NCBI GenBank assembly: GCA_009838515.1
Contig: VXRL01000016.1
Coordinates: forward strand, 1-64,000
DNA length: 64,000 bases
Source of the DNA: Terriglobia bacterium
GTDB lineage: Bacteria; Acidobacteriota; Terriglobia; Bryobacterales; UBA6623
Direction: 5' to 3'
This document shows positions 38,136-50,060 of this stretch, piece by piece (within the stretch, counting starts at the first letter, position 1; the number at the start of each line of letters is the position of its first letter). A program made the position numbers and the translations under genes. The notes under the pieces were generated by a model. The model saw nothing but the letters and a program-made list of their open reading frames with translations, was not told the origin of the DNA and searched no databases.

Positions 38136-38546
38136 ATGTCACTGCGACCCATCCTAGCTGTCGTTGCCGTGTTCTTGACCTGGTCGATGCTCGACCTCGT
38201 CATTCACGGCATGCTGCTAGACCCCATCTATCAGGCCACGGCCGACCTGTGGCGACCCGTGGAAGAGATGAAGATGGCGCTCATGTACGCCGTCGCCATA
38301 GCGACTGCGGCCTGTTTCGTGATGATCTACACATGCTTGGTCACGCGCAAGTCCCTCGCGGCCGGCCTCAAGCTCGGCGCCTTGTTCGGCCTCGCCTCCG
38401 GCGTCTCGATGGGCTGGGGCTTCTACGGCTACATGCCGATCCCGCTGTCTCTGGCCTGGGGCTGGTTCCTCAGCATCTTGATCAATTTCGTGCTGGCCGG
38501 GGCACTCGTAGGGGCTATCGTGAAATCACGAGAAGAAGCTTCATGA
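38136..38546 (+). CDS. Four-helix membrane protein of unknown function
   Basis: 136 residues from ATG 38136, preceded by GGGAGG at a suitable distance. Four hydrophobic segments are visible (about 5-25, 46-68, 75-100 and 108-130). Conserved-looking features include 'DLVIHGMLLDPIYQATADLW' between helices 1 and 2 and 'GWGFYGYMPIPLSLAWGW' before the last helix. Similar small proteins are widespread in environmental genomes as hypotheticals; I know of no function. The gene is convergent with bshA. Confidence 0.7.
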   Translation: MSLRPILAVVAVFLTWSMLDLVIHGMLLDPIYQATADLWRPVEEMKMALMYAVAIATAACFVMIYTCLVTRKSLAAGLKLGALFGLASGVSMGWGFYGYMPIPLSLAWGWFLSILINFVLAGALVGAIVKSREEAS

Positions 38547-38703
38547 GTCGATGTCCGGCATCCTCAACGTTCGCCTCCCCAAACCGGTCCTCCTCCTCTC
38601 TCAAGACCTGATCACAACCGATCTCCGGCCTAGGAGCAGTCTTCGTCCGATCTGAGCCAAGAGAGAACGTCAACGGTCGCCAGTCCTGTCCGGCGCGGAA
38701 ACG

Positions 38704-39837
38704 CTACCCCGCCAGCACGGCACGATAGAACGCTTCATACTGCCCGACGAGCTCGTCTTGGCGAAAGTCCTCGGCCCGCCTGCGCGCGCCGGCTCGGAGG
38801 CGGGCATGCTCGGCTCGGTCGGCAAGAATGCCCGCCGCCTTCTCGCCCATGGCCGTCACGGCCCCCACGGGAAACAGGTGGCCGGCCTCGCCTTCGGTCA
38901 CAAGCTCCGGCAGACCGCCGACGTTCGACGCGATCACGGGCACGCCGCAGGCCATGGCCTCCAAGGCGGCGAGTCCAAAGCTCTCCTGCTCGCTCGGCAG
39001 CAAGAACAGGTCCAGCTCCGGCAATAGCGCCGCCGCATCCTGCTCCGATCCCAAGAACTTGATCCGGTCGAGCACTCCCAGCTCGTCCGCGACCAGCTTC
39101 ACGGCGGGCAGGTCGGGACCATCGCCGATCATCAGCAAGCAAGCCGGAACGTGCAGCACGATGCGCTGAAACGCCCTTACGACGTCCGGCACGCGCTTCA
39201 CCCAGCGGAAGTTCGACAGGTGCCCGACCAAGGCCTCGTCCCCGCAGGCGAAACGCGACCGCAGGGCGCTGTCGCGGCTGGAGGGCGAGAATCGCTCGAG
39301 ATCAATGAAGTTGTAGATCGTCGTGACCTCGCTCTCCAACTTGAAGCGCTGCCTGACCTGGCGGGCCAGATAGTCGGACACGGCCGTCACGCCATCGCTT
39401 TCGAGCAGGCTGAAACGCGTGATCTCGTAGAACGAGTCGTCGAGCCCGACCAACGTGATGTCCGTCCCGTGAAGCGTTGTCACGATCTTCGGCGCGACGC
39501 AGCCAAGCATCTGGCGGCAGAGGTACGCGCTGACGGCGTGCGGGATCGCATAGTGGGCGTGGAGCACGTCGATCCGCTCTTCGCGGCACAAGGCGGCGAG
39601 CTTCGTAGCCAAGGCCAAGGTGTAGGGAGGGTACGTGAACAGCGGGTAGCGCGTTACCGGCACTTCGTGGAAGCGGACCCGGGGATGGGGCGAGGCAATA
39701 CGGACCGGGCGCCGGTGGCTGACGATATGGACCGTGTGGCCGCGCTCGGCCAGCGCCGTGCCAAGGTCTGTAGCCACCACGCCGCTGCCGCCCAGAGTCG
39801 GGTGGCAGATGATGGCAATCGTCAACGGTCCTTCCAC
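38704..39837 (-). CDS. bshA: Bacillithiol synthesis glycosyltransferase BshA
   Basis: 377 residues from the start at 39837. A GT-B (GT4) glycosyltransferase with the BshA-type N-terminus 'IAIICHPTLGGSGVVATDLG' and 'TYPPYTLALATKL', 'HAHYAIPHAVSAYL', 'TTLHGTDITLVG', the donor-site 'EQESFGLAALEAMACGVPV' and 'ASNVGGLPELV'. BshA joins N-acetylglucosamine from UDP-GlcNAc to L-malate, the first step of bacillithiol synthesis. The 5' end overlaps the deacetylase gene by 16 bp, a firm sign that both work in one pathway. The third gene, bshC, is not in the window. Confidence 0.93.
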   Translation of the reverse strand: MEGPLTIAIICHPTLGGSGVVATDLGTALAERGHTVHIVSHRRPVRIASPHPRVRFHEVPVTRYPLFTYPPYTLALATKLAALCREERIDVLHAHYAIPHAVSAYLCRQMLGCVAPKIVTTLHGTDITLVGLDDSFYEITRFSLLESDGVTAVSDYLARQVRQRFKLESEVTTIYNFIDLERFSPSSRDSALRSRFACGDEALVGHLSNFRWVKRVPDVVRAFQRIVLHVPACLLMIGDGPDLPAVKLVADELGVLDRIKFLGSEQDAAALLPELDLFLLPSEQESFGLAALEAMACGVPVIASNVGGLPELVTEGEAGHLFPVGAVTAMGEKAAGILADRAEHARLRAGARRRAEDFRQDELVGQYEAFYRAVLAG

Positions 39838-40562
39838 GGCTCGTTACTGAACAGGCCGACCAGATCCCTGACCGGCAGGGGCACGTCGCTTGTGAACGGC
39901 TCGCCGTAGGCCACGCCGATCAGCGAACCGTAGTATGCCAACGTCGCCTCGATGGACTTGAGGAACTTCGCTGAGGCCAAGCGCACCGGGAAGTCCTCCG
40001 GCTGGTCGACTCCGAATTGCGATTCATACGCCCGGACAGCCTTCATGCGCTGCTCGAAGACATCCGAAACATCGACGACGAGCTGCGGGGCGACGCAGCG
40101 ACTGCCGAAGTGCTGCAGGAGGGCCTTGGGCCTCCAAGGCGGACGGCCCGGAGCGTACTTCCTCACCCCGCACAGGAACAGGCTCCGTTGCAAGAGCTCG
40201 GCAGTGGCCAAGTGGTCGGGGTGGTGGTCCTCGTGCGGGGGGCCTACCAAGACCTGCGGCTGCAGTTCGCGGACGGTCTCCACGATGAGCTCGCGGTTGG
40301 CATCGGTGTCGCGCACCCGTCCGTCCGGCAGCCCCAGATTGCGCCGGACCGACAAGCCGAGGACGTCACTCGCACGGCGCGCCTCGCTCAGTCGAGTCTC
40401 AGGCGTCCCAAGGGTGCCAGATTCGCCGCGCGTGAGGTCTACCACACCCGTCTTCCACCCGTTGGCGCGGGCCACGAGCAGAAGTCCTCCGCAGCACAGT
40501 TCGGCATCGTCGGGATGAGCCGAGAAGACGAGCAGGTCGCAACCCTGATCGGACTTCGCCAT
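39822..40562 (-). CDS. bshB1: Bacillithiol synthesis deacetylase BshB1
   Basis: 246 residues from ATG 40562 (a TTG six bases upstream is the alternative). LmbE/PIG-L-type zinc deacetylase with 'SAHPDDAELCCGG' (AHPDDxE) and the second metal site 'EDHHPDHLAT', plus 'DLTRGESGTLGTPETR' typical of the BshB1 branch. It removes acetyl from GlcNAc-malate to give GlcN-malate, to which BshC later adds cysteine. It overlaps bshA by 16 bp. katG lies 416 bp upstream on the same strand, but the gap is large enough for a separate promoter. Confidence 0.93.
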   Translation of the reverse strand: MAKSDQGCDLLVFSAHPDDAELCCGGLLLVARANGWKTGVVDLTRGESGTLGTPETRLSEARRASDVLGLSVRRNLGLPDGRVRDTDANRELIVETVRELQPQVLVGPPHEDHHPDHLATAELLQRSLFLCGVRKYAPGRPPWRPKALLQHFGSRCVAPQLVVDVSDVFEQRMKAVRAYESQFGVDQPEDFPVRLASAKFLKSIEATLAYYGSLIGVAYGEPFTSDVPLPVRDLVGLFSNEPWKDR

Positions 40563-40978
40563 ATTCAACTAGCGTAACGACCGCGACGCTACAGCGGATC
40601 GAACACGCAACGCCGCATCGATCCCGCTCTAGGGCATGGCCCTTCCGCCGGCCACATCGCGCCTGCTGCGGCCGCCTGCTGCGGCGCTGAAGTGGCAAGA
40701 GTGGCGGATCGAGCGTGTATTGAACCGCGACGGGATAGCCGTGGCCGATCGGTAGCGCGGTTGCTCCGTTTCGATCAATTGGGCTGACCTCAAGGGCCGA
40801 GTCCCTGCCTCTACGACCCCGGCCGGCGGCTCGCGAGCGGGAATTACGGTATCGCGTCCAAGCGCAACCCGTTCCGTCCGATTCAACCGAGCGTGCTTCC
40901 AATGGCGCCCCCTGTCCGGCACATGATGCAACGCACGCCGGCGCCAAGTAGAAGAGGCCCTAGCCCGAGCCGGCGGGA
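40563..40978. other. Intergenic region between katG and bshB1
   Basis: 416 bp without a supported gene. It contains two tandem copies of a 12-base unit GCCTGCTGCGGC (40661-40672 and 40674-40685) and otherwise GC-rich sequence. Minus-strand open frames cross into katG and look like shadows. It probably holds the bshB1-bshA promoter. Confidence 0.5.
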
Positions 40979-43584
<2,606 letters not shown>

Positions 43585-45093
43585 ATGGCGAGAGACTTCT
43601 CAAGGCGCGACGCGATCCGCTGGGCGGGCGGCGCGGCAATGGCGACCACGTTCCTGCCGTTTGCCGGCAAGTTCGCGGCTTGGTCACATCCGGCCGAAAA
43701 ACCGCTCGCCACTCGTTTGCTCGGGCGCACCGGGCGGGAGGTGACTACCTTCGGGCTGGCCGGCGGCAACAAGATCCAATGGGACCTGCCCGGCGACGAA
43801 GCCGTGCAGATCGTGGTCAAGGCCGTGCGGGCGGGCATGACCTACATCGAGACCGCCAACAACTACTTCCTCAGCCAAGAGAAGATGGGCAAGGCATTCG
43901 GCATCCTGGACCTCAAGCCCGGCCTGCCCGGCTACGACCACAGCCTGCGCGGGCGCCTGTTCATCGCCACCAAGACGGCGCTGCGACACGCCATCGTGCG
44001 CGACGGCTCCGAGCCGATGGGCAGTTCGTCCGGAGGCGGCAAGCTGGTGTTGGCAGACATCGAGCGCTCATTGACGCAGTTCTTCGGGGACGGCAAGGGC
44101 CACATCCCGGAGGGGGCTTACCTCGACCTGATGCAAGTGCACCACATTGGCAGCAAGGAAGAGGTCGATGCTGCCTACGAGGGTCTCGAGAATCCAGGCG
44201 ACAAGTCGCTGCCGCGGGTGGGCGCGATCGCCTGCCTGCTCGACTACCGCGACGGCACCAACAACACGGGGCTCAACCCCAAGCACCGCAAGTGGATCCG
44301 CCACATCGGCATCACCGGTCACGAGAACCCGGCGGTGCACATGTACGCCATACAGCGCGACACGCGCAATATCCTCGACACGCTGCTGGTGGCCGTCAAT
44401 CCCAACGATCCGCGCTACTTCTGCCACCAGACGAACTCCATCCCGGTTGCGCACGCCAAGGGCATGGGAGTGATCGGCATGAAGGTCTTCGCCGACGGCG
44501 TGATGTACGGGTTGAAGCAAGAGTACGCCCATCGGCCGGGCCAGAGCGTGCCGACCGTGGGCCAGCCGGACAAGCTGCCCTACCAGGACTTCATCCGCTA
44601 TTCGCTCAACCCCGCGGGCATGGCGACGCTGATCACGGGCATCGGCCTGATCGACAAGGACAACGATCCAGCGCGCGACCAGCTGGTAGCCAACCTTGCG
44701 GCCGCGCAGGTCGCCGCGCCGCTGTCCCACCAAGAGAAGAGGGACATCGAGCAGACGGTGGCGGACCTGCACGGTACGCGAACCAACTTCTTCCAGCAGC
44801 CCTCGGTCGGCTTCCAGCCCGCCCGCGGCTTCTCTGCCGAGCGCATGTCCGGCAGCAAGGTCAAGCTGCAGTGGCACACCGCGTTCGCCGCCGGCGACCC
44901 GATCGTGCGCTACGAGGTGTATCGGCGTCACGAGCGCATCGGCACGGTGCCGTTCCGGCCGCAGACGAGCTTGGTTCCGTTCGAATTCGTCGACAGCTCC
45001 GCACCTTCAGGGCACAGCGGCGGCCTGTACTACAAGGTGCGCGCGGTGGACGAGGCGGGTCGGCACGCCGACACCAACTCGGCAAAGGCGTGA
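43585..45093 (+). CDS. Tat-exported aldo/keto-reductase-family protein
   Basis: 502 residues from ATG 43585, with GGAGGA 8 bases upstream. Tat signal at residues ~1-31 ('FSRRDAIRWAGGAAMATTF'). An aldo/keto reductase barrel follows (~38-385): 'RLLGRTGREVTTFGLAGG', 'MTYIETANNYF' with the catalytic Tyr, 'LFIATKT' with Lys and 'LDLMQVHHIG' with His. The usual catalytic Asp (IDTA) is replaced by Glu in 'YIETA'. The C-terminal ~100 residues form an Ig/fibronectin-like beta domain ('VKLQWHTAFAAGDPIVRYEV', 'LYYKVRAVDEAG'). Exported oxidoreductases of this shape are common in Acidobacteriota and Planctomycetota; the substrate is unknown. Confidence 0.87.
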   Translation: MARDFSRRDAIRWAGGAAMATTFLPFAGKFAAWSHPAEKPLATRLLGRTGREVTTFGLAGGNKIQWDLPGDEAVQIVVKAVRAGMTYIETANNYFLSQEKMGKAFGILDLKPGLPGYDHSLRGRLFIATKTALRHAIVRDGSEPMGSSSGGGKLVLADIERSLTQFFGDGKGHIPEGAYLDLMQVHHIGSKEEVDAAYEGLENPGDKSLPRVGAIACLLDYRDGTNNTGLNPKHRKWIRHIGITGHENPAVHMYAIQRDTRNILDTLLVAVNPNDPRYFCHQTNSIPVAHAKGMGVIGMKVFADGVMYGLKQEYAHRPGQSVPTVGQPDKLPYQDFIRYSLNPAGMATLITGIGLIDKDNDPARDQLVANLAAAQVAAPLSHQEKRDIEQTVADLHGTRTNFFQQPSVGFQPARGFSAERMSGSKVKLQWHTAFAAGDPIVRYEVYRRHERIGTVPFRPQTSLVPFEFVDSSAPSGHSGGLYYKVRAVDEAGRHADTNSAKA

Positions 45094-45109
45094 GCGGCTA
45101 AGCGCGCGC

Positions 45110-46978
45110 CTACTCTACCGAGCCGTCCTGAGCCCATCCCAGGCTCTCGTCGAAGATCTGCACCGTCGTGGGATGGTATCCCGGGCGGGCCTCCGCGTAG
45201 ATGGCAAGGGCTTTGGCCTTGCCCTCTTTGGTCTTCGCCAGTTCCGCGTATAGCGGCCTGAGGAACTTGCGCCGTCCGACGTTCGTCAGGAACCGCTCTA
45301 GGGCCGCGTCGGCGGCGGCATAGCCGCTGCGGACTGCTACCAGCAGCCATTCGCAGAGAATCTCCGCATTCGTCGCTGCGGTCAGGTTGAAAGCTCGGTC
45401 CAGCTCCGCCAAGCGCTCTCCGCCCGCGTCCTCGGGGATCGCCCGCACGAACCGGATCCAGTGCTGGGTGGTCCAATCGGCGGTATCCAGACTGCGGGCC
45501 TGAGTGCTGCCAGCGAACCACTCCGCCGCAGCAATGTCAGCAACCTCCAAGGCGCTTGAGACGTGCTCGTGACGATGGTCCGGCAGGCCAGGCTCCTCCA
45601 GCCACTGCCGGACCGGAACGGCCAGCTGCGCCTTTGGATGCTTGGACAGCAAGTGAGCGTCCAAGTAGTCCGCAAACTGCCCGGTTGTGACGCTGCGGAA
45701 GGCGAACTCGTCGAAGTAGGCCCGCAGGAAATCGTCGAATGCGTCCCGCCCGACCTCGCGCTCGATGGTGCGCAGGAACATCGCTCCCTTAACGTACGGC
45801 ACGCCCGTGAAGCCCTCGTCGGGGTCGCGCCCGGCCAGATCTACATGCAAGACCTGATCACGCGGGTCCAAGCGTTGCAATTCGTCCTTGAAGGCCTGGA
45901 TCTCGAGGGACGAGTCCATCGCGGCCCGCTCGGCGCCGTACACCGCTTCTTGGATCCGCTCCTCGATGTAGACGGTGAAGCCCTCATTGAGCCAGAAATC
46001 GCGCCATGTTCCGTTCGTGGCCAAGTTGCCGGACCAAGAATGCGCCAGTTCGTGCGCGATGATGCTCACCAAGCTCTTGTCTCCCGCGATCGTGGTCGGA
46101 GACACGAAGGTCAGCCGCGGGTTTTCCATGCCGCCGTACGGAAACGCCGGCGGCAGCACCAAGATGTCGTAGCGTCCCCAGCGGTATGGCCCGTAAAGGG
46201 ATTCCGATGTCTGAATCATCGCCTCGGTGTCTTCGAACTCCTTCGCGGCAGCCTCGACCACGCTGGGCTCGGCATAGACGCCGGTGCGCTCGCCGGTCGG
46301 AACGAATGCCAAGTCTCCGACCGCCAGGGCGATCAAGTACGAGGGGATCGCCAACGGCATGCTGAAGGCGTACTCGCGATTGGCTGGGTCCGCCGACACC
46401 GCCTCCGCGCTCATGACCGCCAAGAGGCGCGGCGGAACGCGAACCCGGGCAGAATACGTTACCCGCGCGCCCGGAGTGTCCTGCAGCGGGATCCAGCTGC
46501 GGGCGTGGATCGCTTGCGACTGGCTGTAGAGGAAGGGCTCCTCGCGGCCGGCGGTCTGGCGCGGTTCCAGCCACTGCAGCCCGCTTGCGTCGGCGGCTGT
46601 CGAGTACTGTATGCGCACCTTGGAGGCTGCGCCGCGCTCGACGCGCAGCGGCGCGCCCAAGAAGGCATGTTCCGCCCCGAGTTCGAACGGCGCCTCGCGG
46701 TAGGACTCGCCATCGTCTGAGACTTCCACGCGGTCAATGGTCAGCTCGCGCGTGTCGAGGACTAGATCACCCTTCCCGCCTTCCACGTCCAACGTGCACG
46801 TGCCCTGCAATTGCCTGGCGTCGAAGTCCACATCGAGGTCTAGGTCCACGTGCGTCATCCGCACGGCGGGCACATTCGCGTAGGAATGCAGGTCCGCCGC
46901 GGGATCTAGCGGGTCGTCTACCGACACCGATGTGCAGGAAATCAGCATGAATGGGATTACCAAGCTTGCGATACGCAC
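45110..46978 (-). CDS. M1-family aminopeptidase lipoprotein (LTA4-hydrolase-like)
   Basis: 622 residues from GTG 46978, chosen because it gives a lipoprotein signal ending in 'FMLISC'; the frame upstream lies inside the next gene. The N-terminal beta domain (~30-215) precedes the thermolysin-like domain with the exopeptidase motif 'GGMEN' and the zinc site 'HELAHSWSGN' 18 residues before the third ligand Glu in 'WLNEGF' (HExxH-18-E, about 306-329). The C-terminal helical domain ('PVRQWLEEPGLP', 'FLRPLYAELAKTKEGKAKA') is the type seen in leukotriene-A4-hydrolase-like aminopeptidases. It is predicted to cleave N-terminal residues of peptides in the periplasm or at the outer membrane. It starts 31 bp after the PSD1 gene. 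Confidence 0.9.
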   Translation of the reverse strand: MRIASLVIPFMLISCTSVSVDDPLDPAADLHSYANVPAVRMTHVDLDLDVDFDARQLQGTCTLDVEGGKGDLVLDTRELTIDRVEVSDDGESYREAPFELGAEHAFLGAPLRVERGAASKVRIQYSTAADASGLQWLEPRQTAGREEPFLYSQSQAIHARSWIPLQDTPGARVTYSARVRVPPRLLAVMSAEAVSADPANREYAFSMPLAIPSYLIALAVGDLAFVPTGERTGVYAEPSVVEAAAKEFEDTEAMIQTSESLYGPYRWGRYDILVLPPAFPYGGMENPRLTFVSPTTIAGDKSLVSIIAHELAHSWSGNLATNGTWRDFWLNEGFTVYIEERIQEAVYGAERAAMDSSLEIQAFKDELQRLDPRDQVLHVDLAGRDPDEGFTGVPYVKGAMFLRTIEREVGRDAFDDFLRAYFDEFAFRSVTTGQFADYLDAHLLSKHPKAQLAVPVRQWLEEPGLPDHRHEHVSSALEVADIAAAEWFAGSTQARSLDTADWTTQHWIRFVRAIPEDAGGERLAELDRAFNLTAATNAEILCEWLLVAVRSGYAAADAALERFLTNVGRRKFLRPLYAELAKTKEGKAKALAIYAEARPGYHPTTVQIFDESLGWAQDGSVE

Positions 46979-47009
46979 GGCTCCAGCGTATCGCAGGCGT
47001 GGCTCGTGC

Positions 47010-49538
47010 TCATTCGCGCGTGATGAACTCGTCAAGGCCAAGCATGGCCCGGCCCAGCTCGCGCCAGGCGGCCCTCTCGGCACCCGCGCCGCGGGCCTCG
47101 TAGCGTTCCAGCTGCGCCGAGTGGAAGCGCTTGGCATGAGTCGTCTCGGCAGCGAGCGGGGCGCGGTTCAGGCACCACTTGGTCAGCCGTTCGAACCTAG
47201 CCTCGAATTCGGACCCGCCAGACTGCAACAGACGGTAGGCCAAGGCATCTGCCGCCTCGAGGAAAACGGGGTCGTTCAACAAGTTGAGAGCCTGCAGCGG
47301 AGTATTGGAGCGCTCTCTGCGAGACACGCTGGTCAGCGTGTCCGGAGCGTCGAAATTGACCAGCATCGGATAGGGCGAAGTCCGGCGCAGGAAGACGTAC
47401 AGTCCCCGGCGGTAGCGGTCGGGACCGGTGTCCTCGTCCCAGTCTTTCTTGGAATAGCTCAATTCCGAAATCCCGCCGGGCTGCGGCGGGAAGACGCTCT
47501 TGCCTCCGATCGCTGGGTTCAGCAGGCCGCTCACGGCCAATGCGTTGTCGCGGATCAGCTCGGCAGGCAGCCGCAGGCGGTTCTGGCGGGCGATCCACGC
47601 ATTGCCCGGGTCGCGCTCGCGAGCATCGGGGCGTTCGTCGGAGGCTTGGCGGTAAGTCGCCGAAGTCACGATCATCCGCACGATCGCCTTGCGGCTCCAG
47701 CCCGATGCCATGAACTCGCTGGCCAGCCAGTCGAGCAGTCTTGGATGTGACGGCGGTTCGCCTTGCGTGCCGAAGTTCTCCGAGGTCTCGACCAAGCCCC
47801 GTCCGAAGAGCTCCTGCCAGATGCGGTTGACCTCGACCCGGGCCGTCAGGGGGTTGTCGTCCGATGCGACCCACTCCGCCAGCAGCAGGCGCGGGGGCCT
47901 CGCCGAGGGCGGCAGGTCAGGCAACACCGCCGGCACGCCGGGAGACACCTCGCTGCCGAGCGCGCGGTAGTCGCCGCGCAGGGCGAGCCGCGCCGGCAGC
48001 GGCTCGAGCCGCTCCACTATGGTGTAGGCGCGAGAGACCTGGAAGCGGTCCTTGGCCAACTCGGCGATTTCTTCGCGCGCCTGTGCGATTCGGCCTTTGA
48101 CGTCTTCGTGCTTGGCGAAGTCCGGGCCGCCACCTCGCAGGAACCAGGCCTCGACCTTCTCGTGCTCGAGTTCGGAGAGCCGCTCTCGCGGCGCTCTCAG
48201 CATCCAGTCGGCGCGATCATTCGCCGCCCGCCACTCGGTCACGGAATGATCCCAGTCGGTGCGCACGCCCGGGTGGTCCATGGCAGACAGCATGCGCTCG
48301 TGCCACTCGGCCTGCAGCGCGGGGATGCCGTGCCGCTCGCGAATCTCCTCCACCGCTCGCTTGTAAGTCGGCGCGGTGCGCAAGTGTGGTCCTAGCTCCC
48401 CCGGAAGCGGAGCCTCGACATCGCGCTCGACGGCGTTGTGGAAGAACGCGAACATCCCGTAGAACTCGCGCTGGGAGACCGGGTCATACTTGTGGTCGTG
48501 GCACTGGGCGCAACCGACAGTTAGGCCCAGCCAGGTGTTGGCCACCGTATTGACGCGGTCAACCGTCTCCTCGAAGCGCTTCTGTGCGTTCTTGGTGCCG
48601 GCTTCGCGGTTCTTGATGCCGTTGCGCAAGAACCCGGTCGCTACGCGTTGCTCGGTCGTGGCCTGCGGGAGCAGGTCGCCCGCGATCTGCTCGACCGTGA
48701 ACTGGTCGAACGGCATGTCTTGATCGATCGCATTGATCACCCAGTGCCGCCAGCGCCACGCGTGCGGGCGCAGCGGGTCGCGCTCGTAGCCTTCGCTATC
48801 GGCGTACCGCGCCAGGTCTAGCCATGGCAGAGCCCACCGCTCGCCGAAATGCCGCGACTGCAGCAGCGTGTCCACGACCGCTTCGTAGGCGGGGGACGGC
48901 GTGCCGCCGGAAGGTTCGGCGAAGCTGCCGGGCGGCAAACCGACCAGATCCAAGTGGATTCGACGCAGCAGGGTTTCCGGTGCCGCTTCGGGCGACGGGG
49001 CCAAGCCCTCGGCCTCGAGCTTGGCCAGCACGAAGCTGTCGATGGGGTTGCGTATCCAGTGATCCGCGCTAACGTCGGGCGGGTCTGGACGTCGGACTGG
49101 CTGGAACGCCCAGTGCGAGTCAGCGGCGGACTCCCGCTGGCGAGCACGCGCCTCGGGGCCGGAATGGCTGTCGGGCCACACAGCGCCGCCAGCGATCCAC
49201 TCGCTGATCAGAGACGCTTCGGATGCGCTCAGCGGCTCGCTTCCGGGCGGCATGCGAAAGCCGTCGTTGCTGCTGCTGATGCGCGCGACGAGCTTGCTTG
49301 CAGCCGGATCTCCCGGGACGATGACAGCACCAGACGCTCCGCCCTTGAGCGCGGCTTCCCGGCCATCGAGGCGGAGGCCGGACATCTGCTGCTGGGCCCC
49401 GTGGCAAAGGTAGCAGCGCTGGTGCAGGATCGGCTCGATGTCACGGACGTAGTCAACCGCGGCCGAGGTCGACAGAACGGGAAACAGCCCGATCGCAAGT
49501 CGGAACGCGACGCCGAGAGCGCGAGTCACGGACAACAT
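47010..49538 (-). CDS. PSD1 protein: cytochrome-c-like, DUF1549 and DUF1553 domains
   Basis: 842 residues from ATG 49538, with a signal peptide (~1-27). Residues ~28-118 form a planctomycete-type cytochrome c domain with the haem motif CYLCH (Cys42, Cys45, His46) and 'FRMPPGSEPLSASEASLISEW'. DUF1549 follows ('RRIHLDLVGLPPGSFAEPSG', 'WALPWLDLARYADSEGY', 'GCAQCHDHKYDP' as a further C-x2-C-H haem-like site) and then DUF1553 ('NRIWQELFGRGLVETSENFG', 'PSHPRLLDWLASEF'). The family is extracytoplasmic and of unknown chemistry, usually paired with DUF1501. Here the DUF1501 gene is about 12 kb away and an aminopeptidase gene follows instead. Confidence 0.94.
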   Translation of the reverse strand: MLSVTRALGVAFRLAIGLFPVLSTSAAVDYVRDIEPILHQRCYLCHGAQQQMSGLRLDGREAALKGGASGAVIVPGDPAASKLVARISSSNDGFRMPPGSEPLSASEASLISEWIAGGAVWPDSHSGPEARARQRESAADSHWAFQPVRRPDPPDVSADHWIRNPIDSFVLAKLEAEGLAPSPEAAPETLLRRIHLDLVGLPPGSFAEPSGGTPSPAYEAVVDTLLQSRHFGERWALPWLDLARYADSEGYERDPLRPHAWRWRHWVINAIDQDMPFDQFTVEQIAGDLLPQATTEQRVATGFLRNGIKNREAGTKNAQKRFEETVDRVNTVANTWLGLTVGCAQCHDHKYDPVSQREFYGMFAFFHNAVERDVEAPLPGELGPHLRTAPTYKRAVEEIRERHGIPALQAEWHERMLSAMDHPGVRTDWDHSVTEWRAANDRADWMLRAPRERLSELEHEKVEAWFLRGGGPDFAKHEDVKGRIAQAREEIAELAKDRFQVSRAYTIVERLEPLPARLALRGDYRALGSEVSPGVPAVLPDLPPSARPPRLLLAEWVASDDNPLTARVEVNRIWQELFGRGLVETSENFGTQGEPPSHPRLLDWLASEFMASGWSRKAIVRMIVTSATYRQASDERPDARERDPGNAWIARQNRLRLPAELIRDNALAVSGLLNPAIGGKSVFPPQPGGISELSYSKKDWDEDTGPDRYRRGLYVFLRRTSPYPMLVNFDAPDTLTSVSRRERSNTPLQALNLLNDPVFLEAADALAYRLLQSGGSEFEARFERLTKWCLNRAPLAAETTHAKRFHSAQLERYEARGAGAERAAWRELGRAMLGLDEFITRE

Positions 49539-49577
49539 TATATGGCCCGGTCAGCAACGCCTGCTCCGCCTGCACCG

Positions 49578-50012
49578 CTAGTCCAAGACCGCGAACGTAG
49601 TGAGGACTTCGGCTACCTGCTTGCCCGCGCAGTGGACCTCCCCTCGAGCCACAACCAACCTGCGACCTGCCCTTACCAAGTGCGAACGGGCCGTCAACAC
49701 ACCTCCGGTGACTGGCCTGAGGTAGTTGATCTTGATTTCCACGGTCGTGCAGCGACCGCCCACAGCCCGGGCTATCCCAAAGCTGACGGCAGCATCGGCC
49801 AGGGTCAGCATCACGCCGCCGTGGACCACTCCTGCGCCGTTCTGGTGGCGCTCGTCGAGCGGGAGCTGCAAGGTCACCCCGCCATCGTCGTGGTATTCGC
49901 CGAACTCGATTCCCAGCAGTCGGTTGAACGGGGCCTCCATATAGGTCCGATGCAATTGGTCGAGCGCCTCGCCAGATAGCACCGTAGAAGACTGCACAGT
50001 GTCCATGTCCAT
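49578..50012 (-). CDS. Hotdog-fold PaaI-type thioesterase, copy A
   Basis: 144 residues when started at ATG 50012; a GTG at 50057, 3 bp after the upstream stop, would add 15 residues and cannot be excluded. Single hotdog domain with 'NGAGVVHGGVMLTLADAAVS', in which the 'HGG' loop and following acidic residue form the active site of PaaI/YbgC-like acyl-CoA thioesterases, then 'EIKINYLRPVTGGVLTA'. It is closely related to the gene just upstream, copy B. Likely role: hydrolysis of an acyl-CoA thioester; substrate unknown. Confidence 0.87.
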   Translation of the reverse strand: MDMDTVQSSTVLSGEALDQLHRTYMEAPFNRLLGIEFGEYHDDGGVTLQLPLDERHQNGAGVVHGGVMLTLADAAVSFGIARAVGGRCTTVEIKINYLRPVTGGVLTARSHLVRAGRRLVVARGEVHCAGKQVAEVLTTFAVLD

Positions 50013-50060
50013 CTTAGTGACCGCGACGCCTCCGCCCGAGTCCCTGCGGCCTGCCACGCC

